This document shows positions 11,182 through 22,670 of a stretch of DNA of 64,000 nucleotides, piece after piece; position 1 is the stretch's first letter, and the number at the start of each line of letters is the position of its first letter. The notes under the pieces were generated by a model. That model ran no database searches. It saw only the letters and a program-made list of their open reading frames with translations, and had not been told where the DNA came from. The position numbers and the translations under genes are program-made. The DNA lies in NCBI GenBank assembly GCA_963576735.1, contig OY755174.1, forward strand, positions 8,866,001 through 8,930,000. Reading direction: 5' to 3'. Source of the DNA: Bedellia somnulentella. Its lineage: Eukaryota > Arthropoda > Insecta > Lepidoptera > Bedelliidae.

Positions 11182-12140
11182 ACTAGTGGATCGGCCCAGC
11201 TTCGCGCGGGTAGAATTGTTTTTTAAATATCTTAGGTTTCTTTCTTCAGTCACTGCTCAAGGATTGTGAAAATTAGCGCAATGTTTTCAATTTATTAAAT
11301 TTATAGCACTCCCTGAACAGTGTAGTTTGGTGATTTTGAATGCGCTTTTATGAACGGTTCAGTATTTCCGTTTATTAGCAAATTTTTGAATAAAACGCTA
11401 TGAAGTATTAATAACAATCTAAAAAAGAAATCATTTCGTGATGTAGGATGCAATTACTGGCGCCATCTAGTATGTAATATGTAAATTAGTAACGATTTGG
11501 TTTTGGTCACGGGCGCGATGGCTTATTTCATATATAATTTCAATGTTTCTCAACCGATTTCTATGATTCTTTTTTTATTGAATAGGTAATAATGTTACTT
11601 TTTTTAAATTAGGGATGCATGAGAGTATTATAAACGTAAGAGTAAACAAATATGATCAGAATGCTCTGAACTGCTAAGCTATCAGGAGTTACATTTGTTA
11701 TTGTGAGTCAACCATAAAAGATAGACATATACTATTACGGGAATTTTTTTAGACAATTTTATGAAGAATATTTCCGTCATACATGATTTCTATGTAAGTT
11801 TAACCATTAAGGCTGCACACGCGACGGAAGCTTAAAAAATGGAGTAACTTCTCCCGTTTTCCCAAAATATCCCAAAATACCCCTTCACTACTCTGCTGAA
11901 AAGTATACTATAACCTGCCCAGGAGTATGAAGAATAATTGTGCCAAGTTTCGTAAAAATCCTTCGAGTAGTTTTTGTTTCCATAAGGAACATACAAACCG
12001 ACAGACAGACAGACAGACAGATAGACAAAAATTTTACTGAATGCATTTTTGGCATCAGTATCGATCACTAATCACCCCCTGATAGTTATTTTAAAAATAT
12101 ATTTCATGTACAGAATTGACCTCTCTACAGATTTATTATA
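11182..12140 (-). mobile_element. Non-autonomous Helitron-like element, copy 2
   Basis: Same unit and orientation as 2621-3590. The CTAGT end with CCCGCGCGAAGCTGGG is at 11182. The other end stops at AGATTTATTATA, a few bases short of the TC terminus, and goes straight into a CATACATA-tailed repeat. Confidence 0.7.
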
Positions 12141-12392
12141 CATACATACATACATATACTCACGGCTATATTTCCCTAGAAGGGGTAGCCAGAGCTAAGG
12201 AATTAGAAATTCCTCAGCCACTTTTGGAAGTTGAGTGGGGAAAATATGGTAAAAATAAAGGTTTTTAGTGATGGGTCTCCAACCGCATCGCCCAAAAATC
12301 CAATATAAAGCCCCGATACCCTTAGTCGCTTCTTACGACACCCGTGGGAAGAAAGGGGTAGCGACATTCTAAGCCGGCACTACACGGCAATA
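12141..12392 (+). repeat. CATA-tailed interspersed repeat
   Basis: Full-length copy: CATACATACATACATATACTC, TAGAAGGGGTAGCCAGAGCT, CTCAGCCACTTTTGGAAGTT, GATGGGTCTCCAACCGCATC, ending TCTAAGCCGGCACTACACGG. Confidence 0.9.
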
Positions 12393-12459
12393 GTATAGAT
12401 TTCTATATAAATCAGGTTTTAACATGTTTTACTAGAAATGTTTTATTAATAAATCTATT

Positions 12460-12836
12460 AATTGGTGAAAGAGATTTATAAAGCCAATGTGGAAGGTAAT
12501 GTCAGTAGAGGACGACCACGGAGGACACAACAGCAGTGCTAGCACGCTTGTCTTTTTAACTACAAATCTCGTGGTTCCAATACAGCTTACTCATTCGCCC
12601 TTCAAAAGCATCGTATATTCTATGCTAAACGAAAGCATGCTATGGCCCCTGGACCAAATAGAGAGAGAGAGTTCTCAAAAAGGCGGGCGTCCTAAGTGTG
12701 AAAAATAAAGGAGCATCTATGATAACATTGATGGATGTAAACATGCAAGAGAGGTTTGCCAGAATTATACAAAGTGGCAATCGATAGTCTCTGCCTACCG
12801 CCAATGGTAAGTAATGGCGTGAGTAAATGTATGTAT
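12460..12836 (+). pseudogene. RTE-like LINE 3' end with an internal insertion
   Basis: EIYKANVEGNVSRGRPRRT is followed by ~140 bp of unrelated sequence (about 12531-12675). The LINE then resumes at TCTCAAAAAGGCGGGCGTCC, through a frame like that at 7660, to GTGAGTAAATGTATGTATGT. Confidence 0.7.
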
Positions 12837-14324
12837 GTAAAATAAATATAACAAATATTCCTATTCCATATGAGTAAATAAACGAAAAGTTGTAGAAACA
12901 AAATACTGAATCAAGCAAGAAGTGCCCGGCATTAGTAAAACATAATAAGCAGGTACTATGTAGGATTGACTCATATAAATTTACATTCTGTTAATGGAAG
13001 GAATTCGGGACCGTTTTATTTTACGTTTTTGATGTGTTTTACGCACATTTTTGACATATTTATTTTGTTTGAAGACTGCTGAAAATTTATACGTTGCTAA
13101 GGTTGTAGGTTTTTCAACCAAATTTCTTGGTCATAAATTTACTAACCTACATCAAACTTCCAGCTATATCACTGGCTAGTTTTGTAGCTTTAGACTTTGT
13201 TAGCACTTAATAAAATGATCTTCCTTTAGTCACATATTTTTCTCTTATGCAAGTATTCTTTTTACCTACAAAAAGCAGTATCATGTAGCTACTATCAAGA
13301 GTTTTTGTTTCTTATTTCCAAAATCTAATTTTAACTTGTTTTATTGTTGGTACAAGTGTCACAAGATCCAATACAATTGAAACTAATTATATGGTATCCT
13401 CCAAAGTACTGTTAGACGTTGCGCATGTGTTTTATTTAAATTTATTCAATAAGTGCCAGGGATCTTCCATCAAGATTACTCAATCAAAAACTAAAAGCAC
13501 TGAATCAATTTGCCAAGAAATACTCCAAACAAGAAGATTAAAACTAAAATGTTTTTAAGCAAAATTGCAGCGTAAAATTCAACACTTCTTTTATGAGCGT
13601 TTGTGTGGAGTGTCAGTTTAAGAAGATAATGCTAGAAAACAGTCGACTAGCGCGATATTCAAATGGAATTGCATCTTTGCCAAAACTAGCGGGGAAATGG
13701 CAACACTAACATTAATATACAATAGCTGGGCCCTCCTTGCGCGGGATGCCTCTTTGTTTTTATAGGCTGTTGGATAACCATTAGCCAAGTCATTTAGAGA
13801 ACAGGTACAAATTATGAGTCTGAAACTGCCGTAGGCAAATCACTTTAGAGTATAGATTGTACGCAGCTATTTATTTAGGATCCAAATATGATATTTTCTT
13901 TAGATTAGTTTACAATTTAGAACTTTGTTCATGCATGAAAAATATAAGATACAATAATATTTAATAACAATACTTATCTCATTTGATCGCTCACGTCATA
14001 TATATATTTAAAGGGATGGCAGGGTTTGACATCACAATTTTGGAACACCATTCCTCCGTGCCCAGGATATTGTTATCAATATAATATATTATATTTATTC
14101 TGCTTCGCTCCAAATTTTGGCATGCGATACTTGATTTGCCCACCTAGTGAGTTTAGAAACATCACGCTAAATTGTATCCCTTGGTGATTAAAAGTACCAA
14201 ATTTCTGCCTAATAGTCAATGTATTGTCATACATTGAAATGCCCTTTCTTCGCTTTGTGTGAAAACTATAGCATGAATAAGTACAACTGAAATATGTGAG
14301 TTAATATTTACAATCTTTTCCATA

Positions 14325-14400
14325 CTGAACTTCCAAAAGTGGCAAAGTGGCAAGTAAAATTCATTACATTTATAGCCATGAGTAGATGTATGTATATTGT
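14325..14400 (-). repeat. CATA-tailed interspersed repeat remnant
   Basis: AACTTCCAAAAGTGGC and ATAGCCATGAGTAGATGTAT recall the tail end of the family; the middle is deleted. Confidence 0.5.
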
Positions 14401-15204
14401 AGAATGATAAGAGTCAGACAATTTCTTCACCTGGATAAGTGAATTAGTTGTATCATCGATTTATGTAGATACTCAGTCTTATTTTGGATGCTGAGGTACC
14501 ATTGGTTGTAATGATTCAAAATTACAGCCTATATATTATTGTACTCAAACCGTTAGCCTAGAGTTGGTTGGCAGACTAATCTATCACTGTGATAGTGGGG
14601 ACCGACGTAAAGTAAAATTCAAAGCATGTAATAAGCTTAAGGGCCTCCCTCGAAAATTTCACTGATTTTGGTAGTTTTCAAACTCAATGAAATCTGCTCA
14701 ATGAAACAATCACACTCTAAATAAAATATATGTTCAAGTTCAATATCTTTTCTTCAATAATGACGGTTCTCATTCGTTTTCAATAATAATCGACTAAGAA
14801 AAAAAATAATTTGTGGGGGGCTTTTTTATCGTAAAGTCTGATATTGCTGTCAGAATACTGCATATATGTTATCGATTACGTAATATTTGCGTAGACAACT
14901 GAGTAGTCTATCATCTGTATGAATAATTTTTAGTCTTTTCATCCTAATTATGGAGTTATAAAGCATTTTCCCTAAATTTCAATGTCAATCTGGAGCGGGT
15001 CCCTGTGCGGAGAACGGGGCGGCAGATGGCTGTTAGCCTTCATGCGCAGAGCTTGTGTCGAATTTTTCTGTAATAGAGCGGCTTGCCGCTTCCCGCGCTT
15101 TTTAGATAATTTATTTTGGTTGTGCGCAACATAGTCGCTTGTTCTGCTTTACATTATAAATTGATAACAATCGTAATATTATCGTTAATTTCACCCTGTT
15201 TTGA

Positions 15205-15290
15205 TAATACAAAATGGTCCAACGCATTAGGGGCCATGCGCTGTTGATATGGGCGTGAGTTCAAATCTTCTATCCGGGACATGCTTTTTG
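15205..15290 (+). repeat. Possible degenerate tRNA-like SINE head
   Basis: TGGTCCAACGCATTAGGGGC resembles an A box and GTGAGTTCAAATCTTC a B box at tRNA-like spacing. The acceptor stem does not pair well. Weak. Confidence 0.35.
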
Positions 15291-15582
15291 TTTATTTCTT
15301 TCCTCGTAAAATTATTTTGTTTCGGTTATGATGATAAATGCATGATTAAAAATACTGCGAATAATTCTGTTTTGTGAATACGCTCGTTTTATCCTAATGT
15401 TCTGTAAATCCAGCTGAAACAATTATTATCTTTTTGCTTTCAATTTATGTGATGTTTTTACATTTTTGTTAGTAAGATTAAAAGTATTGTTTACCTTATA
15501 ATAACGTCGGAAAATTAAATAAAGGAAATAAACATGTGCAGAAAATCAAAAATTTCCAATTAAACAAAAAACTTTTGAACAA

Positions 15583-15741
15583 CATACATACTCACGGCTA
15601 TAAATCCCTAAAAGGGGTAGCCAAAGCTGAGAAATTAAAAAATCCTCAGCCACTTTTGGAAGTTGAGTAAGAAAAAGATGGTAGAATAAAAGGTTGTTGG
15701 TGATGGGTCTCCAACCGCATTGCCCAAAAATCCCTTAAAAA
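15583..15741 (+). repeat. CATA-tailed interspersed repeat, 3' truncated
   Basis: ACATACATACTCACGGCTAT through CCAACCGCATTGCCCAAAAA, lacking the terminal GTCGCCTCTTACG block. Confidence 0.8.
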
Positions 15742-16334
15742 GCAAACCTCTAATTAAGTAAATAAACAAATACAAAAGACGCATATTTATAGTCTCCTTC
15801 TAACAAGAAACTATAACCAAGTATATATTTTTGAATTATTATTATTTATTTATTAAGGAGAAAAAACAGAAAAAGCAAAAAGAATATAGAATAACAACAT
15901 ATAGAACATAAGTAAATAAATTTTGGTATCTCCTCAACTTTTCTCACAGATAGATAACAAAAACAATCAATACAAAAAAGTTATCAATACAGAAAAACAG
16001 AAATAAAATATGAAAAATGATAAAAACCACAACGAACATAAATAGACAGAAGTAAATACACAACATTCTTAAGATAAATTTAAACAATAATTGTAATAAT
16101 TAATAACATACACACACATTAAAGACTTTTTAAAATAAGTAAGAACATTTTCTTGCAGCGCTCGCGCTGCTTCGAAAAGCAGAATAAGTCTACATCCGTG
16201 AAATAAATATTATATGTATCGCACATCCTGCACAAAGGAGCCCTCTTACCTACATTGGTCCTGCTGACCCGTAGGGCGAATACATGTTTATTCCTTGTAG
16301 CGTGACTCGGAACACGTTATGAATTATATATTAT

Positions 16335-16415
16335 TGCTGTGTAGTGTCGGCTTAGAATAGCACTACCCCATTTCTTCCGGTGGGTGTACATAAGAGGCGA
16401 GTGGTAGTATTTACT
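16335..16415 (-). repeat. CATA-tailed interspersed repeat, short terminal fragment
   Basis: GCTGTGTAGTGTCGGCTTAG, CACTACCCCATTTCTTCC and TAAGAGGCGAGT only. A further vestige (TGTCGGCTAAGAATAACATA) is at about 16531. Confidence 0.7.
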
Positions 16416-17385
16416 AAATGCTTTCTCCTGTTTTATAATTTATGCCGATTTTTTATTCAAGTGTGATTTTTGGACGTTGCGATAATAGCACGTCACGTTA
16501 TTTCTACTGCCATCCACGAACACTTTGTTGTGTCGGCTAAGAATAACATAATCCCCTTTTACTTGGTGTCACCTGAAACCCACTATCACGAGTTTTCTTC
16601 TCGACATATTCCCCTCCTATATTCCGAAGGTGTCATAAAAATAGTTTTGTGAAGTTATTTTAATTTCAATAATTATATTCATCCAAGCGAGACATAATTG
16701 TAATATCAATACGCACGTAGCGATTCTACAACGTAGTACGAGACTATTTCCGTAGATGGCGCTTAGTTTATGGTTATTTATAATAGTTACTAGTGAGTCA
16801 CTAGATGGCTTATTTTACGAGTTTGATTAAAGGTGAGGAAACGGCAGGGGGAAGCCCAAATGCCGTTTCAAGGTTCTCATCTTTTCGGGGGACGCCCTTA
16901 ATGTTTTGATAATCAGCTCTTTAAAGCCTGTAATATCGTACCAAAGAAGCATTAAGTTTAAATTTTATAGCGGTTAAAAATTATTATAAATCGTAGATAC
17001 CTAAAAGTCAGAGCTTATATCATATTGATTCATCTTTCATGTAACCTCTTCTTCATTCTCTTTTCTTCAAAATATATTTTTATTGTAAATTATATAGTAA
17101 TATAATTTATATATCACATGACAGTTGTGTTATATGTGATCCACTTGAATCACGGCGGCTAGCACAGGAGCAGAGTCAATATGCAATGCAATTAGTCGGA
17201 GTGGGTCCTTTTTGATGTAGTGCTCAGTCATCATGATCCGTGTGATAGATAACCACTACAAGTCGAGTGTAAATAAAATCTAATTGAAATGACGGGATTG
17301 AAATCTGATGGGTCCCGGGTATAATAATTTTTAGGTGCTTTAGTTTGGAAGTAGTCTGTTCTCATCTCGGTGAGAGTATTTGTGC

Positions 17386-17515
17386 TAATCAATCAAGGAA
17401 AGAAAAAAATCTACACCAGCAGGACTTGAACCCGCAACATCCCGCGGACTATTCCTTGATTGATTGGTAAAATAATCCCCACATAAGGTTTCATCCACAA
17501 CAAAGTCAAATTATG
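17386..17515. repeat. tRNA-like SINE fragment flanked by short inverted arms
   Basis: Arms TAATCAATCAAGGAA (17386) and TTCCTTGATTGATTGG (17452) enclose an inverted partial tRNA-like head whose B box reads GGGTTCAAGTCCTGC on the minus strand. ATAATCCCCACATAAGG, the SINE body, follows the right arm. The layout is the same as at 47211-47345. Confidence 0.6.
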
Positions 17516-18096
17516 AGAGTATTTATATTTAATAAGTATCCATGTTTATTCTTAGTCTTGGATGTAATGCATGTGTGGATAGTTGAGGTTTTATTTCATA
17601 TTTCAAGCCATTACTCTATACGTGTTATTCGTAACAAAAAATAAAGGGCTTATATTTTCTATTTACAATTTCTGTAAAATTTTATTTAATTAATTTCAGT
17701 CAACAAAACTGTAATTTCACCTTCAATACATTTATTCATAACGAGCAGTTCCATATAACACGCAAAAGTGATGTTTCATATCTATTGAGGAAATGCGGAA
17801 GTCGTACAATTTTAAAGTCCGTAGCAATCACTTGATTTGAATCTATGACCCAAAATTATACGACTTCCTTTATTTATTAATAAGTAAATTTATACTTATT
17901 CTTATAGAGGTTAATCCGTGATTAAGACAAAATTATTTAAATTTCGATACATCCCATATTTCGGGCCCAAGCCAGTTTTAATAAAACTAACTCCTTCTTG
18001 AATAGACTAATAAATACAAATTATATACATTAGAATATTCATTATTTTACGACCATTAAGATTAGACTTTTCTGCATTCAATTTCAAACCATCCTT

Positions 18097-18271
18097 AAGA
18101 GCTTATTCCATTACACTTTGTAGTTGCTGAATTCAGACGTCCTTCGAAGTGACTGCCGCAGACGCTTGTTATTCCACTACACAAATTGCGTTCTGAACGT
18201 TATTCCACTAGTCTGAATTCAGATTCTGTGGCTTTCAGACGTCTTCATTCAGACAAATGGAATAATCTCTT
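18097..18271. mobile_element. Possible MITE with internal TTATTCCA repeats
   Basis: The ends AAGAGCTTATTCCATT and AATGGAATAATCTCTT are inverted with one mismatch. TTATTCCACTA occurs twice inside and CAGACGTC-like motifs recur. No coding potential; duplication of target not evident. Confidence 0.5.
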
Positions 18272-19267
18272 TATTTAAATGAAATAGCGAAATAAACTTC
18301 ATGGCACCGAGAACGCCGATTCGTGTCCAACTTTTTGATGGATATGGATCGATTCATGTATTTTTTAATTAACATCTAGCGTCAGGAGTACAGACGTATT
18401 GACATCGTTTTATTGATTTACGATGTGTGTTGATTATTTTCAATGCTGTAGATAATGCCGTTTTGTCACTTCCAATGTTTGGTTTTGTTGTGTTGCGTTT
18501 CAGTATCTTGTTTGTTATATTGTCCTTTTTTAATGAACAGTAAGAAAAAATGTATGATGCCTGGACACATGTAACAATAAGATATATATCGTTAGATGGA
18601 TATTTCCGAAGGAACAATTTTAGTACTTTTACAATTTTTTTAATACTGATCATATAATGATCACTTTTGGCCGTATAAAACTTAAAAGATTCAAAATAAT
18701 AATAACATTATGTTAGGGACAATAGGGACAAAAGTTTTTACACTAAGAGGGGCAGAATTTCACGCACTATTTATACATATAGAGTTTATTAAAAGAAAAG
18801 GTCCCTTTCTATAAGCACTATTTGTGTACGCTGGCATAACGCCAGGGTGGTATGTCATTGAAAAGTCTTGTTCAATATCTCCGTTCCTACAAGATCAATC
18901 GTTATGAAATTTTGCATAACGTCAAAAGTATTTAGGAAGAGTTTTTTTTGTGTAAACTCTGTTGCTTTACAATTAGCCGTTTTCGAGTACGGTGATGTGT
19001 ACGCTAGCTTGACGTTACGCAGTGACAATGGTGTTTATTTCCTAAACTAAAGAGGCACAATTTTTTTTAGTTTTACACTAATTAGGCACTATTTAGGCAG
19101 AGTTTTCTGACATAGTTACCAGCTCGATACAGTTTCATGGTACGCCACCTTAACGCACGCGATTCCTGTTGTTTTATATTAAAAGAATTAGTATGCCAAT
19201 TGTCCTTGACAATGCATTCCTTAATTTTCATTGTTTTTTTTTTTATTTTATAAGCGGATCCCTAATT

Positions 19268-19515
19268 TGTACATACATACATATACTCACGGCTATAAAT
19301 CCCTATAAAGGGGTAGCCAGAGCTAAGGAACTAGAAGTTCCTCAGCCACTTTTGGAAAATTGAGTGGGGAAAAGATGGCAAAATAATTGGTGATGGGTCT
19401 CCAACCGCATCGCCCAAAAATCCCTTAAAAGCCCCAACACCGTTAGTCGCCTCTTACGTACACCCACCGGCAGAAATGGGGTAGTGTTATTCTAAGCCGA
19501 CACTACACAGCATTA
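19268..19515 (+). repeat. CATA-tailed interspersed repeat
   Basis: Full-length: ACATACATACATATACTCAC, AAAGGGGTAGCCAGAGCTAA, TTGAGTGGGGAAAAGATGG, GTCGCCTCTTACGTACACCC, ending GCCGACACTACACAGC. Confidence 0.9.
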
Positions 19516-21242
19516 CTAAATTTGTGTAATAATTCATTGATAGCTGTTGACAAAGTTGGCTGAGTTTTAAAATGTAATGCTAAAAGCTAAATATAATATG
19601 AAGATAAAAGTTGGTGAATGGTTTCTAATCGCCTTTAGAAACTTAACAAGCTCAGATTCTTCAACTGTTGGACAGGGCATACCCAGAATATTGATTAAGA
19701 CCAATTTTTTAACTACTAGTGTTTAATGTCAGTGAGTTTTTCTGATACATGAGTTTTCAGTATTAGAGTTCCCTCAAAACCGAAAACATTTGTCTCTTAA
19801 CTTCCCTTTACAATGCGAACTGTTATATATGAAATTTAGTGTTGTTTATAGATATATTTTTTAAAATTAAATCCTATTTTCAGTGTTGTGATTTTTAGTG
19901 ATACTTTGGTTTGAAGATCAACCCTTGTAACTGAACTGTACTAGCGGCAAATGTACACTTGACATCCTTTAGCTCAGTTGAGGCCTATTTCCTGCAATGG
20001 AATACTGCAAACCATGAGAAATAAAGGTATTAATATTATTTTTATGCGTTGGAACATAGCGTAATAATGATACTAATTGTATGCAATAAAAATATATGTG
20101 GTAAAAAAACGTGAGACCTTTAGCTGAGTTATTAGTTATGTAACATCCAAAAGTACATAGGTCTCCTACATAAGATAATGTAAACCGATTCTTCAATCAC
20201 AACAAACACATGGTATAAAGAAGAGGTGATAATATAACTTGTATTTACTTCATAATAAATAATAAAATATAATTATTTATGCGAACACACGACATCCGTA
20301 TGAAAAATATAATATTAAAATATCATTTACAATAAATAATTACTTATTTATTTTCGGACAAGTCGTTCGAATTCATATCTTGTTAGTAAACTAAAATCTA
20401 GTGGTAAATATAATAATAGTTAAATAAACATAAATTTAAAATTTAATTGAAATGACAATTGGGTTCATCATCATGATAATCATCAATCCAGGAACTAAAC
20501 CTCATAATGCTGAACACATTTCAATCTTTACATCGACCCGTCCTGCGATGTCTCGAAGAAAATGATTGATATAAATTTTGTATGTATTAAATGTATGTAA
20601 ATTTAAAAAATGCAGATATATTTTAAAATCCAGAAATAAAAATAATATAAAATAGAGTGTAGTGTAGAAAATGTTTCCTACATGTTTTACTAGAAGCTTT
20701 ATAAACTTATATCTCTTAAAACAGAATATAAAATGAGACTCTGTAAAAGTAAATCAAAGATAGTTTAATGTTGACAAAATAAGTGTTTGTAAAGTGAATT
20801 CGTTAAATATTCTTCACAATATGTTTATTCCAAGAAGAGAAAAGGTTGATAAAGCTTTTTTACGTAACAATAAATGACACTTGTAGTTTTATACATTTTA
20901 GTTATACATATGTATAAAAAAGTTAATATCTAAATTAATATCCTAGCTCCCTATGAAAGTGTGCATTTTATATCATATATTGATAATACTAACTTTATTA
21001 ATAAATATATAATATTTCAACATTCACAACACAGGTTTTATTTAATTTATATTTGTTAGACATGTTAGACCAAGACTATGTTAGCCTACGTACACGCTTG
21101 TTTAGTTGCCGTAGTGGGACGTTAGGTCGTAATACAGACAGTCAATCAAACATTGACATTGACTACAAAACCCGAAAGTAGTTCCACCTGCGTATGAAAA
21201 ATTTGCATAAAATGTCAAGTTTTTTAAAAAATTGCCGCGTCG
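19516..21242. other. Very AT-rich stretch, nothing recognised
   Basis: Low-complexity AT sequence with only short frames. Confidence 0.5.
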
Positions 21243-21470
21243 AGCCGGCTTAGAATGTCACTACCCCTTCCTACCCACGGGTGTAGTAAGAGTCGACTAA
21301 GGGTACGGGGCTTTTTTAAGCGGATTGTGGGCGATGCGGTTGGAAACCCATCACCAATGATAATTTATTTCTGGCATCTTCTCCCCTGTCTACTTCCAAA
21401 TATAGCTGAGGAGTTTCTAGCTCTAAGGCTACTTACTCTTTAGTGCCGTCAGTATATGTATGTATGCATA
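21243..21470 (-). repeat. CATA-tailed interspersed repeat
   Basis: GAGCCGGCTTAGAATGTCAC, TAGTAAGAGTCGACTAAGGG, GGCGATGCGGTTGGAAACCC, and the tail AGTATATGTATGTATGCAT. Confidence 0.85.
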
Positions 21471-21757
21471 AATCACCAAGTAAAATGATGGTAAATCTGA
21501 TGCATAACAAAGTAAGTATTTCGGGCGGCGTATTATTTGTCAGCGTGACGTCACAGGCAGGCGTTGCTCGCCTCATTCGCGTCGAGTGCACATGTCATGG
21601 CGTCATAAAGCGACGATATATCCAATTATCCATTGGCAATATTTTCTAGTTGATGACGTACGTCATCATGTCAGTATTGTTGTAAGTAAATTCCCGCCAG
21701 ATTCTCGGAAAAATTATGCTCATTCAAATAAAAAATAAATAAAAGAAGTGTGTTCTA

Positions 21758-22670
21758 TCTAAACTTATAAAAAATCTGTAGAGAGGTCAATTCTGTACAT
21801 GAAATATATTGTCAAAATAACTACCAGGGGGTGATTAGTGATCGATTCTGATGCCAAAAATGCGATCAGTAAAATTTCTGTCTGTCTGTCTGTCGGTTTG
21901 TATGTTCCTTATGGAAACAAAAACTACTCGACGGATTTTAACAAAACTTGGCACAATTATTCTTCATATTCCTGGACAGGTTATAGTATACTTTTCAACA
22001 GAGTAGAGAAGGGGAATTTTGGGAAATTTTAGGAAAATGGGAGAAGTTACTCCGTTTTTAAGCTTCCATCGCGTATGGAGCCTTAACGGTTAAAGTTACA
22101 TAGAAATAATGTATCACGGAAATATTGTTCATAAAATTGTCTAAAAAATACTCCACAACAGTATCTATTTATCTTTTATGGTTCACTCACAATAACACTT
22201 GTAACTCCTTATAGCTTAGCAGTTTGGAGCATTTTGATTATGTTTGTTTACTCTTACGTTTATAATACTCTCCTTCATCCCTGATTTAAAAAAGTTAACG
22301 TTATTATCTATTCAATAAAAAAAGAATCATAGAAATCGGTAGAGAAACACCAAAATTATACATGAAATAAGACATCGCGCCCGTGACCAAAACCAAATCT
22401 TTACTAATTTACATATTACATACCAGATGGCGCCAATAGTTGCATCCTACATCAGGGTATAGTTTCTTTTTTAGATTGTTATAAATACTTCATAGCGTTT
22501 TATTCAACTTCAATTCAATCTGAAAATTTGCTTATAAACGGAAATACTGAACCGTTCATCAAAGCGCATTCAAAAACAGGAGTGCTATAAATTTAATAAA
22601 TTAAAAGCATTGCGCTCAATTTCACAATGCTTGAGCAGTGACTGAAGAAAGAAACCTCAGGTATTTAAAA
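21758..22670 (+). mobile_element. Non-autonomous Helitron-like element, copy 3 (3' truncated)
   Basis: Opposite orientation to the other copies. Starts TCTAAACTTATAAAAAATCT, runs through TACTCGACGGATTTTAACAA and GATGGCGCCAATAGTTGC, and breaks off after AACCTCAGGTATTTAAAA, before the GC-rich hairpin and CTAGT end. Confidence 0.65.

Larger units (their letters stand above)
12837..15582. other. Long unannotated AT-rich stretch
   Basis: Apart from the small repeat vestiges at 14325 and 15205 nothing was recognised. A GC-richer patch (about 14990-15110, with GAGAACGGGGCGGCAGATGG) has no coding frame I can support. Confidence 0.5.
15742..19267. other. Mostly unannotated AT-rich stretch
   Basis: Contains the repeat fragments at 16335, 17386 and 18097. 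The 94-codon minus frame at 18369-18653 is Lys-rich and unrecognised; I do not call it a gene. Confidence 0.5.

Noticed and set aside
18369..18653. 94-codon Lys-rich minus ORF as a gene
   Set aside because: Composition is what AT-rich DNA gives by chance and nothing in it matches a family I know.
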